DNA of 41,221 nucleotides from Verrucomicrobiota bacterium (GCA_026397755.1 JAPLUF010000119.1:1-41221); one strand, 5' to 3'; numbered from the stretch's first letter, positions 1 to 9,598 are shown. Notes: generated from the letters alone by a model not told the origin. Translations and numbers: made by a program.

Positions 1-156
1 AGAGCTGACACCGTTCCTGCGCTTCTCCATTGAGAGGCCAATAAAAAAAGCGACTCCTTCCGAGATCGCATCGCCAATACCCCTTGGTTTTGGATAGGTC
101 GAATAGCCTGAGAAATTCCGTTCTCCTTCCCGCCTCTGCTTCCGTACCCTGTCACC

Positions 157-1467
157 ATGCTCGACATGAAGTTGTTGCGCGAACGGACTGAGTTCGTCCG
201 GGAGCGATTGGCCACGCGGAACGCCGGTGACGAAGCCAGGGTCTCCGAAGTCTTGGCGTTGGATGAATCCCGACGGGCCGCGCTCGCCGAGGCCGAACAA
301 CTCAAAGCACGTCGCAACAGCACCTCGAAAGAAATCGGCGGGCTAATTGCCCAGAAGCGCCTCGATGAAGCCGAGGCCAAGAAAGCGGAAGTCCGCGCCC
401 TCGGTGACCGGATCACCGAACTCGACAAGACCGCCGCACACTCTGAGGTCGCACGGGATTCCCTGCTGATGATGATCCCCAACCTTCCCCACGCGAGCGT
501 CGCCTTGGGTAAGGATGCGGCCGACAATCCGGAGATTCGCGTGCATGGGCAGAAGGCTTCCTTCGAGTTTACACCGTACAACCACGTGGAACTTTGCGAA
601 CGGCTCAAGCTCATCGACTTTGCCCGAGGAGCCAAGCTGAGCGGATCGGGCTTTCTCCTGTACACGGGCTGGGGAGCTCGGTTGGAGCGGGCGCTGATCA
701 ACTTCCTGCTCGACCTTCATCAGCGGGAACACGGCTACACCGAAGTGGCCCCTCCTTACATCGTCGGAGAACACTGCATGATCGGCGTGGGGCAGTTTCC
801 GAAGTTCCGGGATCAGGCCTATGCCGTACAGGAGGGACTCGACACCTCGACGATGGGCAAACTGTACTTGGTGCCGACGGCGGAGGCTCCGGTGGCCAAC
901 ATCCATCGAGAGGAAATTCTCACTGAGAAGCAGCTGCCAGTGCGCTACTGCGCCTACTCGCCCTGCTTCCGAGCCGAGGCCGGCGCCGCCGGATTGGGTA
1001 CCCGGGGCATGATCCGGGTCCACCAGTTCGACAAGGTGGAGCTCATCAAAGTGGTTCATCCAGACCAGGGCTATGAGGAACTGGAAAAGATGGTCCACAA
1101 CGCCGAGACAGTCCTGCAACGCCTCGGGCTGCATTACCGGGTAATCAACCTGTGCACCGGCGACATGGGCTTCGCCGCCGCCAAGACCTACGACATCGAA
1201 GTCTGGGCTCCGGGACAGGGCACCTACTTGGAGGTGTCGAGTTGTTCCAACTGCGAGGATTACCAGTCCCGCCGGATGAATTTGCGATTCAAGCGGGAAT
1301 CCGACGGGCAGAATCTCTTCCCTCACTTGCTCAATGGATCGGGCACCGCTCTGGCCCGTCTCTTCGTGGCACTGGTGGAGACCCATCAGCAGGCCGACGG
1401 CAGTATTCAGGTGCCGGAACCGCTGCGCCCCTATCTTGGAACGGACGTCATCCCGCTGGCTTCCTGA
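157..1467 (+). CDS. serS: Seryl-tRNA synthetase
   Basis: 436 aa; N-terminal coiled-coil arm (MLDMKLLRERTEFVRERL...), class II motifs (VPTAEAPVANIHREEIL, FRAEAGAAGLGTRGMIRVHQFDKVEL, NGSGTALARLFVALVETHQ). Confidence 0.98.
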   Translation: MLDMKLLRERTEFVRERLATRNAGDEARVSEVLALDESRRAALAEAEQLKARRNSTSKEIGGLIAQKRLDEAEAKKAEVRALGDRITELDKTAAHSEVARDSLLMMIPNLPHASVALGKDAADNPEIRVHGQKASFEFTPYNHVELCERLKLIDFARGAKLSGSGFLLYTGWGARLERALINFLLDLHQREHGYTEVAPPYIVGEHCMIGVGQFPKFRDQAYAVQEGLDTSTMGKLYLVPTAEAPVANIHREEILTEKQLPVRYCAYSPCFRAEAGAAGLGTRGMIRVHQFDKVELIKVVHPDQGYEELEKMVHNAETVLQRLGLHYRVINLCTGDMGFAAAKTYDIEVWAPGQGTYLEVSSCSNCEDYQSRRMNLRFKRESDGQNLFPHLLNGSGTALARLFVALVETHQQADGSIQVPEPLRPYLGTDVIPLAS

Positions 1468-1595
1468 GAAAGCCAGCTCTCAGGCCTGGCTTCTTCTCAA
1501 GATTCGTTCCCTTGAAACGGTCAACCCTGCACTTGGCAGTGAAGGCCAATTGAATACCTTACGGCTTCCGGGGCTTCGGCTCCGGATATCGAGTC

Positions 1596-4340
1596 TTGAA
1601 TACCTCTGGTTCCAACCATGGTTCGGCCACCCCGGTCAACGGGCGCACCGAAAGTACCGCCTCTGGTCGTTCCCTGACCCCATCCGACCGGCATCGCGCC
1701 ACGGTGGAGGATCTGCTGCGACTGGTTCTGGAGGGCAAGTCCCCCCAGGAGGCACGCAAGCTGATCGCCGGCGTGATGCAAGGGCTCCGCAATGAGGGCT
1801 ATCCGGTTCCGGACGTCACCACGACGCCCTACCTCAATACGATCCCTCCCGAGGAGGAACCCGAATATCCAGGCGACCTCGAGATGGAGCGCCTGATCCG
1901 GGCTCACGTCCGCTGGAACGCCATGGCGATGGTCGCCAAGGCCAACAAGACCACCAATGTCGGTGGTCACATCGCCACCTTCGCCTCGTTGGCGACACTG
2001 TACGAGGTGGGCTACAATCACTTCTTTCGGGGGGGTGCCGACGGCAAGACCGCCGACATGATCTATTTCCAGGGGCATGCCTCACCGGGAAATTATTCCC
2101 GCGCCTACCTGGAGTACCGACTCAACGACCAGCACCTAAAAAACTTTCGTCAGGAACTGCAAGACCATCCGGGTCTAAGCTCCTACCCGCATCCCTTCCT
2201 GATGCCGGATTTCTGGATCTTCCCCACGGTGTCGATGGGACTGGGGCCCATCCATTCCATTTATCAGGCCCGCTTCAGCCGCTACTTGCAGGCACGCAAA
2301 CTCGTTGCACAAGACCACGATCCCATGGTCTGGGCCTTCATCGGAGACGGTGAGTCGGATGAGCCGGAAACGCACGGAGCCATCAGCATGGCTGGCCGCG
2401 AACACCTCGACAACCTCGTCTGGGTGATCAACTGCAATCTTCAGCGCCTCGACGGCCCTGTCCGAGGCAACGGCAAGATCATTCAAGACCTCGAAGGCCA
2501 GTTCCGCGGTGCGGGCTGGAACGTCATCAAGGTGGTTTGGGGCAGCGACTGGGACGAGTTGCTGGCCCGCGATACAACGGGCCTTCTGGCTCAGCGCATG
2601 GACGAGGTCGTCGACGGCGAATACCAGCAATACATCGTCGAGAGCGGTGCCTATATCCGGAAGAATTTCTTCGGGAAATACCCGGTACTGCTCGACTTGG
2701 TCAGCCACCTCAGCGACGCGCAGCTCAAGAAGCTCACCCGCGGAGGCCACGACCCTCTCAAGGTGTATGCGGCTTACCGCAAGGCCACCCAGCGCAACGG
2801 CCGACCCACGGTCATCTTGGCCAAGACGGTCAAGGGCTACGGCACAGGCGAAGCCGGCGAAGGCAAGAACCCCACCCACGGCCTCAAGAAACTGGCCGAG
2901 CGCGACATTCGTCATTTCCGCGAACGCTTTTCGATTCCGCTGGAGGACGAGGTCATCGCCGAACTGCCCTTCTACCGCCCGCCGCAAGACAGCGCCGAGG
3001 TTCAATACCTGCTGGACCGGCGCAAGGCCCTGCACGGATTCAACCCCATTCGGATCGATCGTGCTCAGAAGCTAGTCACCCCGCTGCACACCGACGACGG
3101 TCTGCGCAACGTGGTCCAGGCGACGGCTCTGTCCTCGGCGTCCACGACCAAGGCTTACGTGCTGTTGCTGGGCTCGTTGCTCCGCGACAAGAACATCGGC
3201 AAGTTCATCGTTCCCATCGTGCCTGATGAAGCGCGCACCTTCGGCATGGAGGGGCTCTTCGGTCAGGTGGGCATCTACAGCTCCCGCGGCCAACTCTACA
3301 ATCCCGGCACCAAGACCGAGGACAACGCCAACACGCCCTACATCGAAAAGAAGGACGGTCAGCTTCTGGAAGAAGGTATCAACGAAGCCGGCTCCATGGC
3401 GGACTTCATCGCCGCCGGCACGGCCAATGTCACCTACGGCGTGCCGACCATCCCCTTCTACATCTACTACTCAATGTTCGGTTTCCAGCGGGTGGGCGAT
3501 CAAATCTGGCTGGCTGGCGATTCGCGCTGCCGCGGATTCATGATTGGCGCGACCTCGGGCCGTACGACCCTCAATGGCGAGGGGCTCCAGCATCAAGACG
3601 CCCACAGTCACTTGGTCGCCACTTCGGTGCCCAACCTGTATTCTTATGAGCCCGCCTTCGGCTACGAATTGGCGGTCATCGTCTGCGATGGCCTGAAGCG
3701 CATGTATGCCGATGGCGAAGATGTCTTCTACTACATCTCCGTCCACAATGAGGACTACGCCCATCCGCCGATCCCGAACGAACCCGGTGTCGTGGAAGGT
3801 ATCCTCAACGGCATGTACAAGTTCAAGCCGGGCAAGGCCGGCCTGAAGCACAAGGTCCAATTGCTCGGTTCCGGAGCCATTTTACAACAGGCACTCAAGG
3901 CTCAAGAGCTTCTGGAAGCCTATGGTGTCAGCGCTGACGTGTGGAGTGTGACTAGCTTCAAACGGCTCCGCTCAGAGGCCCAGGCCACCAAGCGCTGGAA
4001 CATGCTTCATCCGACTGAAACACCCCGAAAGAGCTACCTCGAACAAACGGTCGAGGGCCAGTCGGGCCCCTGGATTGCCGTCAGCGACAATCTCAAGCTA
4101 GTGGCCGACCAAATCGCCCCCTGGATTCCGGGAGGTTTAATGACCCTCGGCTGCGACGGGTTCGGACGCAGCGAGGTCCGGCCGGTGCTGCGACGTTTCT
4201 TCGAGATCGACGGTGAGTGCACTGCCATCGCGTGCCTCTACAAGTTGGCCTCCCAGGGAGCCTTGCCACAGAGCGTGGTGGCCGAGGCCATCCAGAAACT
4301 CGGAGTCGACCCCGAGAAGCGCTACGGCGTCTGCGTCTGA
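1596..4340 (+). CDS. aceE: Pyruvate dehydrogenase E1 component, homodimeric AceE type (probable TTG start)
   Basis: 914 aa; YLNTIPPEEEPEYPGDLEMERLIRAHVRWNAMAMV, GDGESDEPE (ThDP motif), KTVKGYGTGEAGEGKNPTHGLKKL, C-terminal transketolase-like domain. Frame opens with TTG at 1596. Confidence 0.96.
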   Translation: MNTSGSNHGSATPVNGRTESTASGRSLTPSDRHRATVEDLLRLVLEGKSPQEARKLIAGVMQGLRNEGYPVPDVTTTPYLNTIPPEEEPEYPGDLEMERLIRAHVRWNAMAMVAKANKTTNVGGHIATFASLATLYEVGYNHFFRGGADGKTADMIYFQGHASPGNYSRAYLEYRLNDQHLKNFRQELQDHPGLSSYPHPFLMPDFWIFPTVSMGLGPIHSIYQARFSRYLQARKLVAQDHDPMVWAFIGDGESDEPETHGAISMAGREHLDNLVWVINCNLQRLDGPVRGNGKIIQDLEGQFRGAGWNVIKVVWGSDWDELLARDTTGLLAQRMDEVVDGEYQQYIVESGAYIRKNFFGKYPVLLDLVSHLSDAQLKKLTRGGHDPLKVYAAYRKATQRNGRPTVILAKTVKGYGTGEAGEGKNPTHGLKKLAERDIRHFRERFSIPLEDEVIAELPFYRPPQDSAEVQYLLDRRKALHGFNPIRIDRAQKLVTPLHTDDGLRNVVQATALSSASTTKAYVLLLGSLLRDKNIGKFIVPIVPDEARTFGMEGLFGQVGIYSSRGQLYNPGTKTEDNANTPYIEKKDGQLLEEGINEAGSMADFIAAGTANVTYGVPTIPFYIYYSMFGFQRVGDQIWLAGDSRCRGFMIGATSGRTTLNGEGLQHQDAHSHLVATSVPNLYSYEPAFGYELAVIVCDGLKRMYADGEDVFYYISVHNEDYAHPPIPNEPGVVEGILNGMYKFKPGKAGLKHKVQLLGSGAILQQALKAQELLEAYGVSADVWSVTSFKRLRSEAQATKRWNMLHPTETPRKSYLEQTVEGQSGPWIAVSDNLKLVADQIAPWIPGGLMTLGCDGFGRSEVRPVLRRFFEIDGECTAIACLYKLASQGALPQSVVAEAIQKLGVDPEKRYGVCV

Positions 4341-4344
4341 GGAT

Positions 4345-4371
4345 CCCCCACCGACACTCGGTCGGTGGGGG
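4345..4371. terminator. Perfect 11-bp stem hairpin just after the aceE stop
   Basis: CCCCCACCGAC-ACTCG-GTCGGTGGGGG, starting 5 nt after the TGA at 4338-4340; no clear U-tract. Confidence 0.6.
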
Positions 4372-4388
4372 CGATCTCGCCTTCTTTT

Positions 4389-4418
4389 GGCCACCGCATC
4401 CACACCGGTGCGGTGGCC
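4389..4418. other. Inverted repeat, 10-bp stem with 10-nt loop
   Basis: GGCCACCGCA-TCCACACCGG-TGCGGTGGCC between the two other hairpins of the aceE/pal convergent region. Confidence 0.55.
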
Positions 4419-4451
4419 TTGCCAGACCGATCCAGCCCTGCTGATTCTAAC

Positions 4452-4491
4452 CCAACAAAAAACCCCGCCAATGGGCGGGGTTTTTTGTTGG
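4452..4491. terminator. Bidirectional Rho-independent terminator between convergent aceE and pal
   Basis: Perfect 18-bp stem CCAACAAAAAACCCCGCC-AATG-GGCGGGGTTTTTTGTTGG with a T-run on both strands. Confidence 0.95.
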
Positions 4492-4510
4492 AAAGCCAGT
4501 CAAGAGCCGA

Positions 4511-5158
4511 TCAGCGGAGAGCACCGGCCGACGGCGGCGTGAGCAGAATGAACTCGCCACGACGATTCTTGCCCCAGGCGGACTCGTCATGACCGAGCTC
4601 GGACGGCTTGTCTTCGCCGAAGCTGCGGGTCACCACGCGGTCAGCGCCGATGCCCAAAGCAATCAACGCATCACGAGCCGACAGCGCACGCTTCTCGCCC
4701 AGAGAACGATTGTACTCTTCAGTGCCGCGCTCGTCGCAATGACCTTCGATGGCCACCTTGTTGTCGGAGTGGGCCTTGAGGTAGGTCGCCACGGCTTGGA
4801 TGTTCGCCTTGCTGTCCGCCTTCACCACGGACTTGTCGTAGTCGAAATAAACGGTGTTGGCCTTGAAGTGTTCACGGTTGGCCAGCATGCCCTCGATCTC
4901 CTCACGAGAAGGTTGACCATTGGCTCCATCCGGATTGTTGACTCCGGCCACATCAGCGCCGTTGGCACCCGAGCCATCTGTCGTCAGCGGGCGCGCCGGA
5001 GGCAAAATGGGCTGTCCCTTACCCAAGCTCGAAGAGGCTCCAGGAGCTCCCGAATATCCCGGCAGCGGCGTGTAATTCTTCTGCCCCTTCTTACATCCGG
5101 CAGCGAGGGAGAGGATCAGCACGAGGGCGATGGAACCCAATTTGGAGAACGGCTTCAT
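4511..5158 (-). CDS. pal: Peptidoglycan-associated lipoprotein, OmpA domain
   Basis: Lipobox LSLAAGCKK; OmpA domain VYFDYDKSVVKADSKANIQAVATYLKAHSDNKVAIEGHCDERGTEEYNRSLGEKRA. Confidence 0.95.
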   Translation of the reverse strand: MKPFSKLGSIALVLILSLAAGCKKGQKNYTPLPGYSGAPGASSSLGKGQPILPPARPLTTDGSGANGADVAGVNNPDGANGQPSREEIEGMLANREHFKANTVYFDYDKSVVKADSKANIQAVATYLKAHSDNKVAIEGHCDERGTEEYNRSLGEKRALSARDALIALGIGADRVVTRSFGEDKPSELGHDESAWGKNRRGEFILLTPPSAGALR

Positions 5159-5216
5159 TGGTGTGTTGAAAAAAGGCTGGAATCTGGAGATCTGAAAGTG
5201 GGTTAGCGGGCTGGGC

Positions 5217-6374
5217 TCAACGACTCCAACTAGGCTGGGAGCTGCTGCCCGCTACTTGCGCGGTATCTTTGACGTGGCCCGTCGGCCAGTCAAGCAGCGA
5301 CAATTTGCGGGGGCCAAACTTACTGGTCCGACGCACAAAAACCAAGGTCCTGGAATTGGGAGCCCAGGAAGGATCCTCGCCTTCGGTAATGACCTTGGCA
5401 TCGCCGCCGGCTGCTGGAACGATGCAAATATCGAAGTAATCGCCCCGGGAACGGGTGAATGCGATCCACTTGCCGTCCGGGGACCAATCGGGTTCGGTGG
5501 TATTGCGGACTCCGGCGGTGGTGAGACGGCGCATAGCGCCCCCCGAGGCCGAAACAATGTACAATTGCGGAAAACCACTTTCTCGGGATACCACGCACAG
5601 GCTAGATCCATCTGGAGACCAGCATGGAGAGGATTCATCGGCGGCCGTGGTGGTCAATCGACGGGGATTCCCGCCCTCGGCATCGCTCACCCACAAATCA
5701 GGACTCCCCGCCTTGCTGAGGATCATGGCCAATTTGGAGCCATCGGGCGACGGGGCCGGACTAATGTTGGACCCGGAGAACCGCACAAGAGCCTTGCGAC
5801 TGCCGGTGGTTAAATCTTGCGAATAAATATCAGCATTACCGGCCCGGTAGCTGGTATAAACCAAAGACTTACGACCAGGGCGCCACGCCGGAGCCGCGAC
5901 GATATTGCCATCGGCGGTCAATTGAACCGGATTGGCTCCATCGAAGTCGCTCGCATAAACCTCGCTGATCCGTTCTTTCTGAACCTTGAAGACCATCTTG
6001 GTGCGAGAAATTCCCTTCCGACCGGTGATCGCTTGAACGACGTCGTCGGCCAGTGCATGCGCTTGAGCCCGCGGAGAACCCCCAGGATACGAGCGATTGA
6101 ACAACGTGGCATTGTTGTTCACGTCGGCCAGCACTCCCTCCAGCGCCGCACCGGATTTTCCATTCACTGAATACTGCGCCTGGGCGAGGGCAACGAGGTC
6201 GAATCCGGCGACGTACAAGTCGAATTCCAGGACCGTCTTGGCGTCACCAGCGAAACCTGTGACGTGGATGGGCACGGCACGGCTAGTGACGTCACTAACA
6301 ACCACTTCGGCCGCGGAGGCGCTCAGGGAAATTCCCAGAGTGAGGAGGAGGGCGATGAATGAATGACGGAACAT
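5217..6374 (-). CDS. tolB: TolB beta-propeller protein
   Basis: Signal peptide, TolB N-terminal domain, repeated blades (SPDGSKLAM, SPDGSSLCVV, SPDGKWIAFTR); located between pal and tolA-like genes. Confidence 0.94.
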   Translation of the reverse strand: MFRHSFIALLLTLGISLSASAAEVVVSDVTSRAVPIHVTGFAGDAKTVLEFDLYVAGFDLVALAQAQYSVNGKSGAALEGVLADVNNNATLFNRSYPGGSPRAQAHALADDVVQAITGRKGISRTKMVFKVQKERISEVYASDFDGANPVQLTADGNIVAAPAWRPGRKSLVYTSYRAGNADIYSQDLTTGSRKALVRFSGSNISPAPSPDGSKLAMILSKAGSPDLWVSDAEGGNPRRLTTTAADESSPCWSPDGSSLCVVSRESGFPQLYIVSASGGAMRRLTTAGVRNTTEPDWSPDGKWIAFTRSRGDYFDICIVPAAGGDAKVITEGEDPSWAPNSRTLVFVRRTSKFGPRKLSLLDWPTGHVKDTAQVAGSSSQPSWSR

Positions 6375-6416
6375 ATCGGAAATTAAGCCAATGAGTTTGG
6401 GTCGGAGGTCAATTGT

Positions 6417-7409
6417 CTAAGCAGGAGAGGCAGCGGAAAGATCAAAGCGTATAGTGATTCGGCGCTCCGAATCGGTCGTACCATCCGGCAGCGGGCGAAG
6501 GTCGCGGTTGCCATCCAGCACCTCGCGAACGGAGTCGTCCAAGGCGCGAATTCCAGAGGGTTTCACCAACTTGAAGGCCGAGACCCGACCGTTGCGTTGA
6601 ACGGTGATTTCCACCTCCACCTCGCCGTGCTCCACGTTGAGGGTCGTGGGTTTCTTCCATCGCAGCTTGTAGAAGGCCATCAAGTAGGATCCGTAAGGCG
6701 CATAGGCAGCCCCTCCCGGCCCGGGCATCTCGAACGAGGTCGACCCCGACAAATTCTTCCCCAGATTCGAAGCGACGCCCCGAACGGCATCGGCGCGGGC
6801 CTGCTGGGCCTTACTCAAAGCCTCTCGGGCCGCCGTCACGCGCGCCTGATGCTCCCGAGCTTCACGCGCATCCTGAGCGGCGGCGACGGCGGCGGCGTTA
6901 TTGCGCTCAACCTCGGCCTCCTTCTTCGAGCGCTTTTTGGGAGCCTCGGCCAGCTGAAAGTCCGTCTTGGAGGACTTCAGTTTCTTGGTGGACAGGTTGG
7001 GATCCACATCCTGGGCATTGGGAGCACTGCGCTGAATCTCGGTGGCCAGGCTCTTCTTGGGCGGCTCCATCTTGGTGGGCTCCTTGGTGGGCTCCACCGC
7101 CTTGGCAGGCTCCGGAGGCGGAGTCTGAGGCTGCGTCTTCGGAGGTTCGGGCTGGGGCGGGGCTGGCGGGGCTGGGGCCGGCGGCGCAGACGGCTGCGGA
7201 CTGGACTTGGGAGGCTGGGCGTCCGGATTGCCACCTCCGAGGGTGTTGCCATCGGTGAGGCGCAGGTTGTCGGGAATAATCTCCAGGATGGGACTCGGAA
7301 CGTCTTGGACTGTGTGCGACGACAAGGCCGGGGCGAACAACAAAACCCCCACGGCCGCGGCATGAATGCCCACGGAGGTCAGAAAATATCGTGTGTTCGA
7401 AGGGATCAT
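6417..7409 (-). CDS. TolA/TonB-like protein (TM helix, Pro/Lys-rich linker, TonB C-terminal domain)
   Basis: N-terminal TM, long P/E/K-rich segment, C-terminal GEVEVEITVQRNGRVSAFKLVKPSGIRALDDSVREVL; start overlaps the tolR stop by 4 nt. Confidence 0.88.
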   Translation of the reverse strand: MIPSNTRYFLTSVGIHAAAVGVLLFAPALSSHTVQDVPSPILEIIPDNLRLTDGNTLGGGNPDAQPPKSSPQPSAPPAPAPPAPPQPEPPKTQPQTPPPEPAKAVEPTKEPTKMEPPKKSLATEIQRSAPNAQDVDPNLSTKKLKSSKTDFQLAEAPKKRSKKEAEVERNNAAAVAAAQDAREAREHQARVTAAREALSKAQQARADAVRGVASNLGKNLSGSTSFEMPGPGGAAYAPYGSYLMAFYKLRWKKPTTLNVEHGEVEVEITVQRNGRVSAFKLVKPSGIRALDDSVREVLDGNRDLRPLPDGTTDSERRITIRFDLSAASPA

Positions 7410-7834
7410 CGCCGCTTGGGGAGCTGGGTTCCGATACGGTAGCGAGTCAGTCCATTGCGACCAGCAATGTCGAGCAGACTCACCAGCACTTGCGACGGCG
7501 CTGAGCCCTCGACCCGGAGCACGAGCACTAAATTCGGATTCTGGCGGTAGGCCTTCACCAACTCTGTCTCCAATTCAAGCTCACTGAGCACCCGGGTTCC
7601 GGTCCGTGCAAACGTATACCGCCCCTCGGCCAGACCATTCACGTTGGCCTCGTTGTTGGTGTCGGGACGGGTGCGAGCATCGCCCCCCACCGGCAGCTTC
7701 ATGCTAATGCCCGGCTCCAAAGCTGGCGTGGTGATGATGAAAATGATCAGCAGCACGAACGCCAAATCCAGCAAGGGGGTGACGTTGATCTCGTTGAGCG
7801 TCACCAGCGAATTGCGTTGGGAAAAACGGCGCAT
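7406..7834 (-). CDS. Biopolymer transport protein TolR/ExbD
   Basis: MRRFSQRNSLVTLNEINVTPLLDLAFVLLIIFIITTPALEPGISMKLPVG; the ORF track start (7924) is too far upstream. M31 (7834) fits and lies 2 nt after the stop of the preceding gene. Confidence 0.93.
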   Translation of the reverse strand: MRRFSQRNSLVTLNEINVTPLLDLAFVLLIIFIITTPALEPGISMKLPVGGDARTRPDTNNEANVNGLAEGRYTFARTGTRVLSELELETELVKAYRQNPNLVLVLRVEGSAPSQVLVSLLDIAGRNGLTRYRIGTQLPKRR

Positions 7835-7836
7835 GA

Positions 7837-8706
7837 TTATTCGAAGATCCGGAAGCCTGAGAATTGGACCAGAATAAAACCGGCCAAGGATAAAAGGAGA
7901 ACCGCAGCCATGACATAAACCCACTTCATCGAAACGTTTTTTGCACCCAGCGGATCCAATCTCTCATTAATAGAGCGGTGGAGCCTTCGGTTGCATTTCA
8001 GACATCGAGGCTCAGAACGCGCATTGGTCGTTTCGCAGTCGCGACAGACGACGAAGAGGTGCCCTCGGCACTGTTCACACCGCTGCAAACCTGCCGGATT
8101 GAGATGGGTGCATTTGGCACAGACCACCGGCTCTGTGGAAACTAGGGAGTGGCCGTGGGACGGATCCGATGAGCCCGAGGATTTCTCCTGAGGACGGGAC
8201 GTTTCATGATGAGGCGTCTTATCCTGGATTTTGCGATGCAACCGGCCACGACAAGAGGCGCAGTGCATCAGCACCCGAGCATTTCGCTTCTGGCACTTCG
8301 GGCAGTCGAGGAAGAGTTCTTCACTACAGCGCTCGCAACGCTCGCGATCGATCGGGTTCAGATGCTCGCACTTGCAGCACAAAGTTCCCTTCCCCATCGG
8401 GCCCGAGGGGGCTTCGTCCCACCGCGAGGAAGCCGAAACCTCTTCCGGCTTAGAACTTAACAACCCTGAAAGCAGCCCTCTCTGGAGGGAATGACCGCAT
8501 TTACGGCATTGCGAGAGAACTCGTTCATTGGTCGCCGAGCAGGCCGAACACCCCACAAAGAGGGGCCTCGAGCAATACTTGCACGACTCCCGATCGGCCG
8601 GATTCAGACGATTACAGTCCGAGCACAAGACTCCTCGTCCCGACTGCGGAATCTCCGAGGTCGGGTGGATCGGGTGGAAGGAGGACTGGGGAACCGGGTC
8701 ACTCAT
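7837..8706 (-). CDS. Membrane protein with three tandem double zinc ribbons and a C-terminal TM helix, between tolQ and tolR
   Basis: 12 CxxC motifs in three repeated modules (CSDC..CKYC..CSAC..CRKC / CCKC..CERC..CPKC..CASC / CAKC..CEQC..CRDC..CLKC) followed by WVYVMAAVLLLSLAGFILVQF. Overlaps the tolQ-like stop by 8 nt. Confidence 0.9.
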   Translation of the reverse strand: MSDPVPQSSFHPIHPTSEIPQSGRGVLCSDCNRLNPADRESCKYCSRPLFVGCSACSATNERVLSQCRKCGHSLQRGLLSGLLSSKPEEVSASSRWDEAPSGPMGKGTLCCKCEHLNPIDRERCERCSEELFLDCPKCQKRNARVLMHCASCRGRLHRKIQDKTPHHETSRPQEKSSGSSDPSHGHSLVSTEPVVCAKCTHLNPAGLQRCEQCRGHLFVVCRDCETTNARSEPRCLKCNRRLHRSINERLDPLGAKNVSMKWVYVMAAVLLLSLAGFILVQFSGFRIFE

Positions 8707-9421
8707 CGTCGGGCAAGAACTCGGTCTCCATTTTGGAAGCTAGAGTCTGGGCGAAATTATCCAACTCCACGGTCAACACTCGCAGTGTGTGAACCAAATA
8801 ATTGTATCCGAACATCGAAGGGATGGCCACGAGGAGCCCCGCAACGGTGGTCACCAATGCGGCGGATACGCCGGGCGCCATTGCCGTCAAATCGGCGCGG
8901 CCCGCCTTCGCGATGCCTCCGAAGGTGTCCATGACACCCCAGACTGTGCCCAATAACCCCATGAATGGACCACCGCTGACAGCGATGGCCAAGAGGATCA
9001 GGCCTGATTCCAGACGCAGCGACTCACGGGCCACCGCACCCTCCACCTGCCGTTTGACATGCTCGATGCTCTTGATCGACAGACGGGTCCGCCTCGAGCC
9101 ATCGGTCAGGCGCAGCCGGGCTTCGAGATCGGTGCATCCGTCCGTATACACAGAAAACATGGGGCACCCCTCGACGGGCAGCCGACGATCGAAAATACCC
9201 AACACCCCCTCCTGCTGGCGAAATTCAGTCTCAAAAAAACCGTTGTACTTAGCGGCCCGCCGCATTTGGAAGAACTTCTGAATCATCATCGACCAAGCCC
9301 CGATCGAGAGGATGCCCAGAATGAAGATAATCACCTTGGCCTCGGGCGTGGCTTTGTTCCAGATGAAGCCGAGGTCGGTGCCACTCTGAGCGGCGGCGAG
9401 AATCCCGAGTGAAATGGTCAT
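8699..9421 (-). CDS. MotA/TolQ/ExbB proton channel family protein
   Basis: Three TM helices; GPFMGLLGTVWGVMDTFGGIAKAGRADLTAMAPGVSAALVTTVAGLLVAIPSMFGYNYL. Likely start is the internal MTISLGIL at 9421 rather than 9487. Confidence 0.94.
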   Translation of the reverse strand: MTISLGILAAAQSGTDLGFIWNKATPEAKVIIFILGILSIGAWSMMIQKFFQMRRAAKYNGFFETEFRQQEGVLGIFDRRLPVEGCPMFSVYTDGCTDLEARLRLTDGSRRTRLSIKSIEHVKRQVEGAVARESLRLESGLILLAIAVSGGPFMGLLGTVWGVMDTFGGIAKAGRADLTAMAPGVSAALVTTVAGLLVAIPSMFGYNYLVHTLRVLTVELDNFAQTLASKMETEFLPDDE

Positions 9422-9598
9422 GAGTTCGGTTCGGTCGATCGTTTTGCGTCGACCCGTCAGAAATGACGAACTAGAGCGCAAAACCAACGCAACTAGTTTT
9501 CACTTTTTTTCTCCACGCCGCAATCCTGCCGCGCGGAAAACCCGCCTTGAGCGACCGCTTTCTAGGGCGGAGCGCCCGGGTTGGAGGCCCGGGGCGGC

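Noticed and set aside
343-1386. 347-aa minus-strand ORF antisense to serS
   Set aside because: Shadow ORF from high GC and codon bias; the sense frame is a clear seryl-tRNA synthetase and the antisense product has no recognisable domain.
2175-3035. 286-aa minus-strand ORF inside aceE
   Set aside because: Shadow ORF opposite a strongly conserved coding region.
6597-7442. 281-aa plus-strand ORF rich in G/L/R opposite the tolA-like gene
   Set aside because: Low-complexity complement of the Pro/Lys-rich linker; no domain features.
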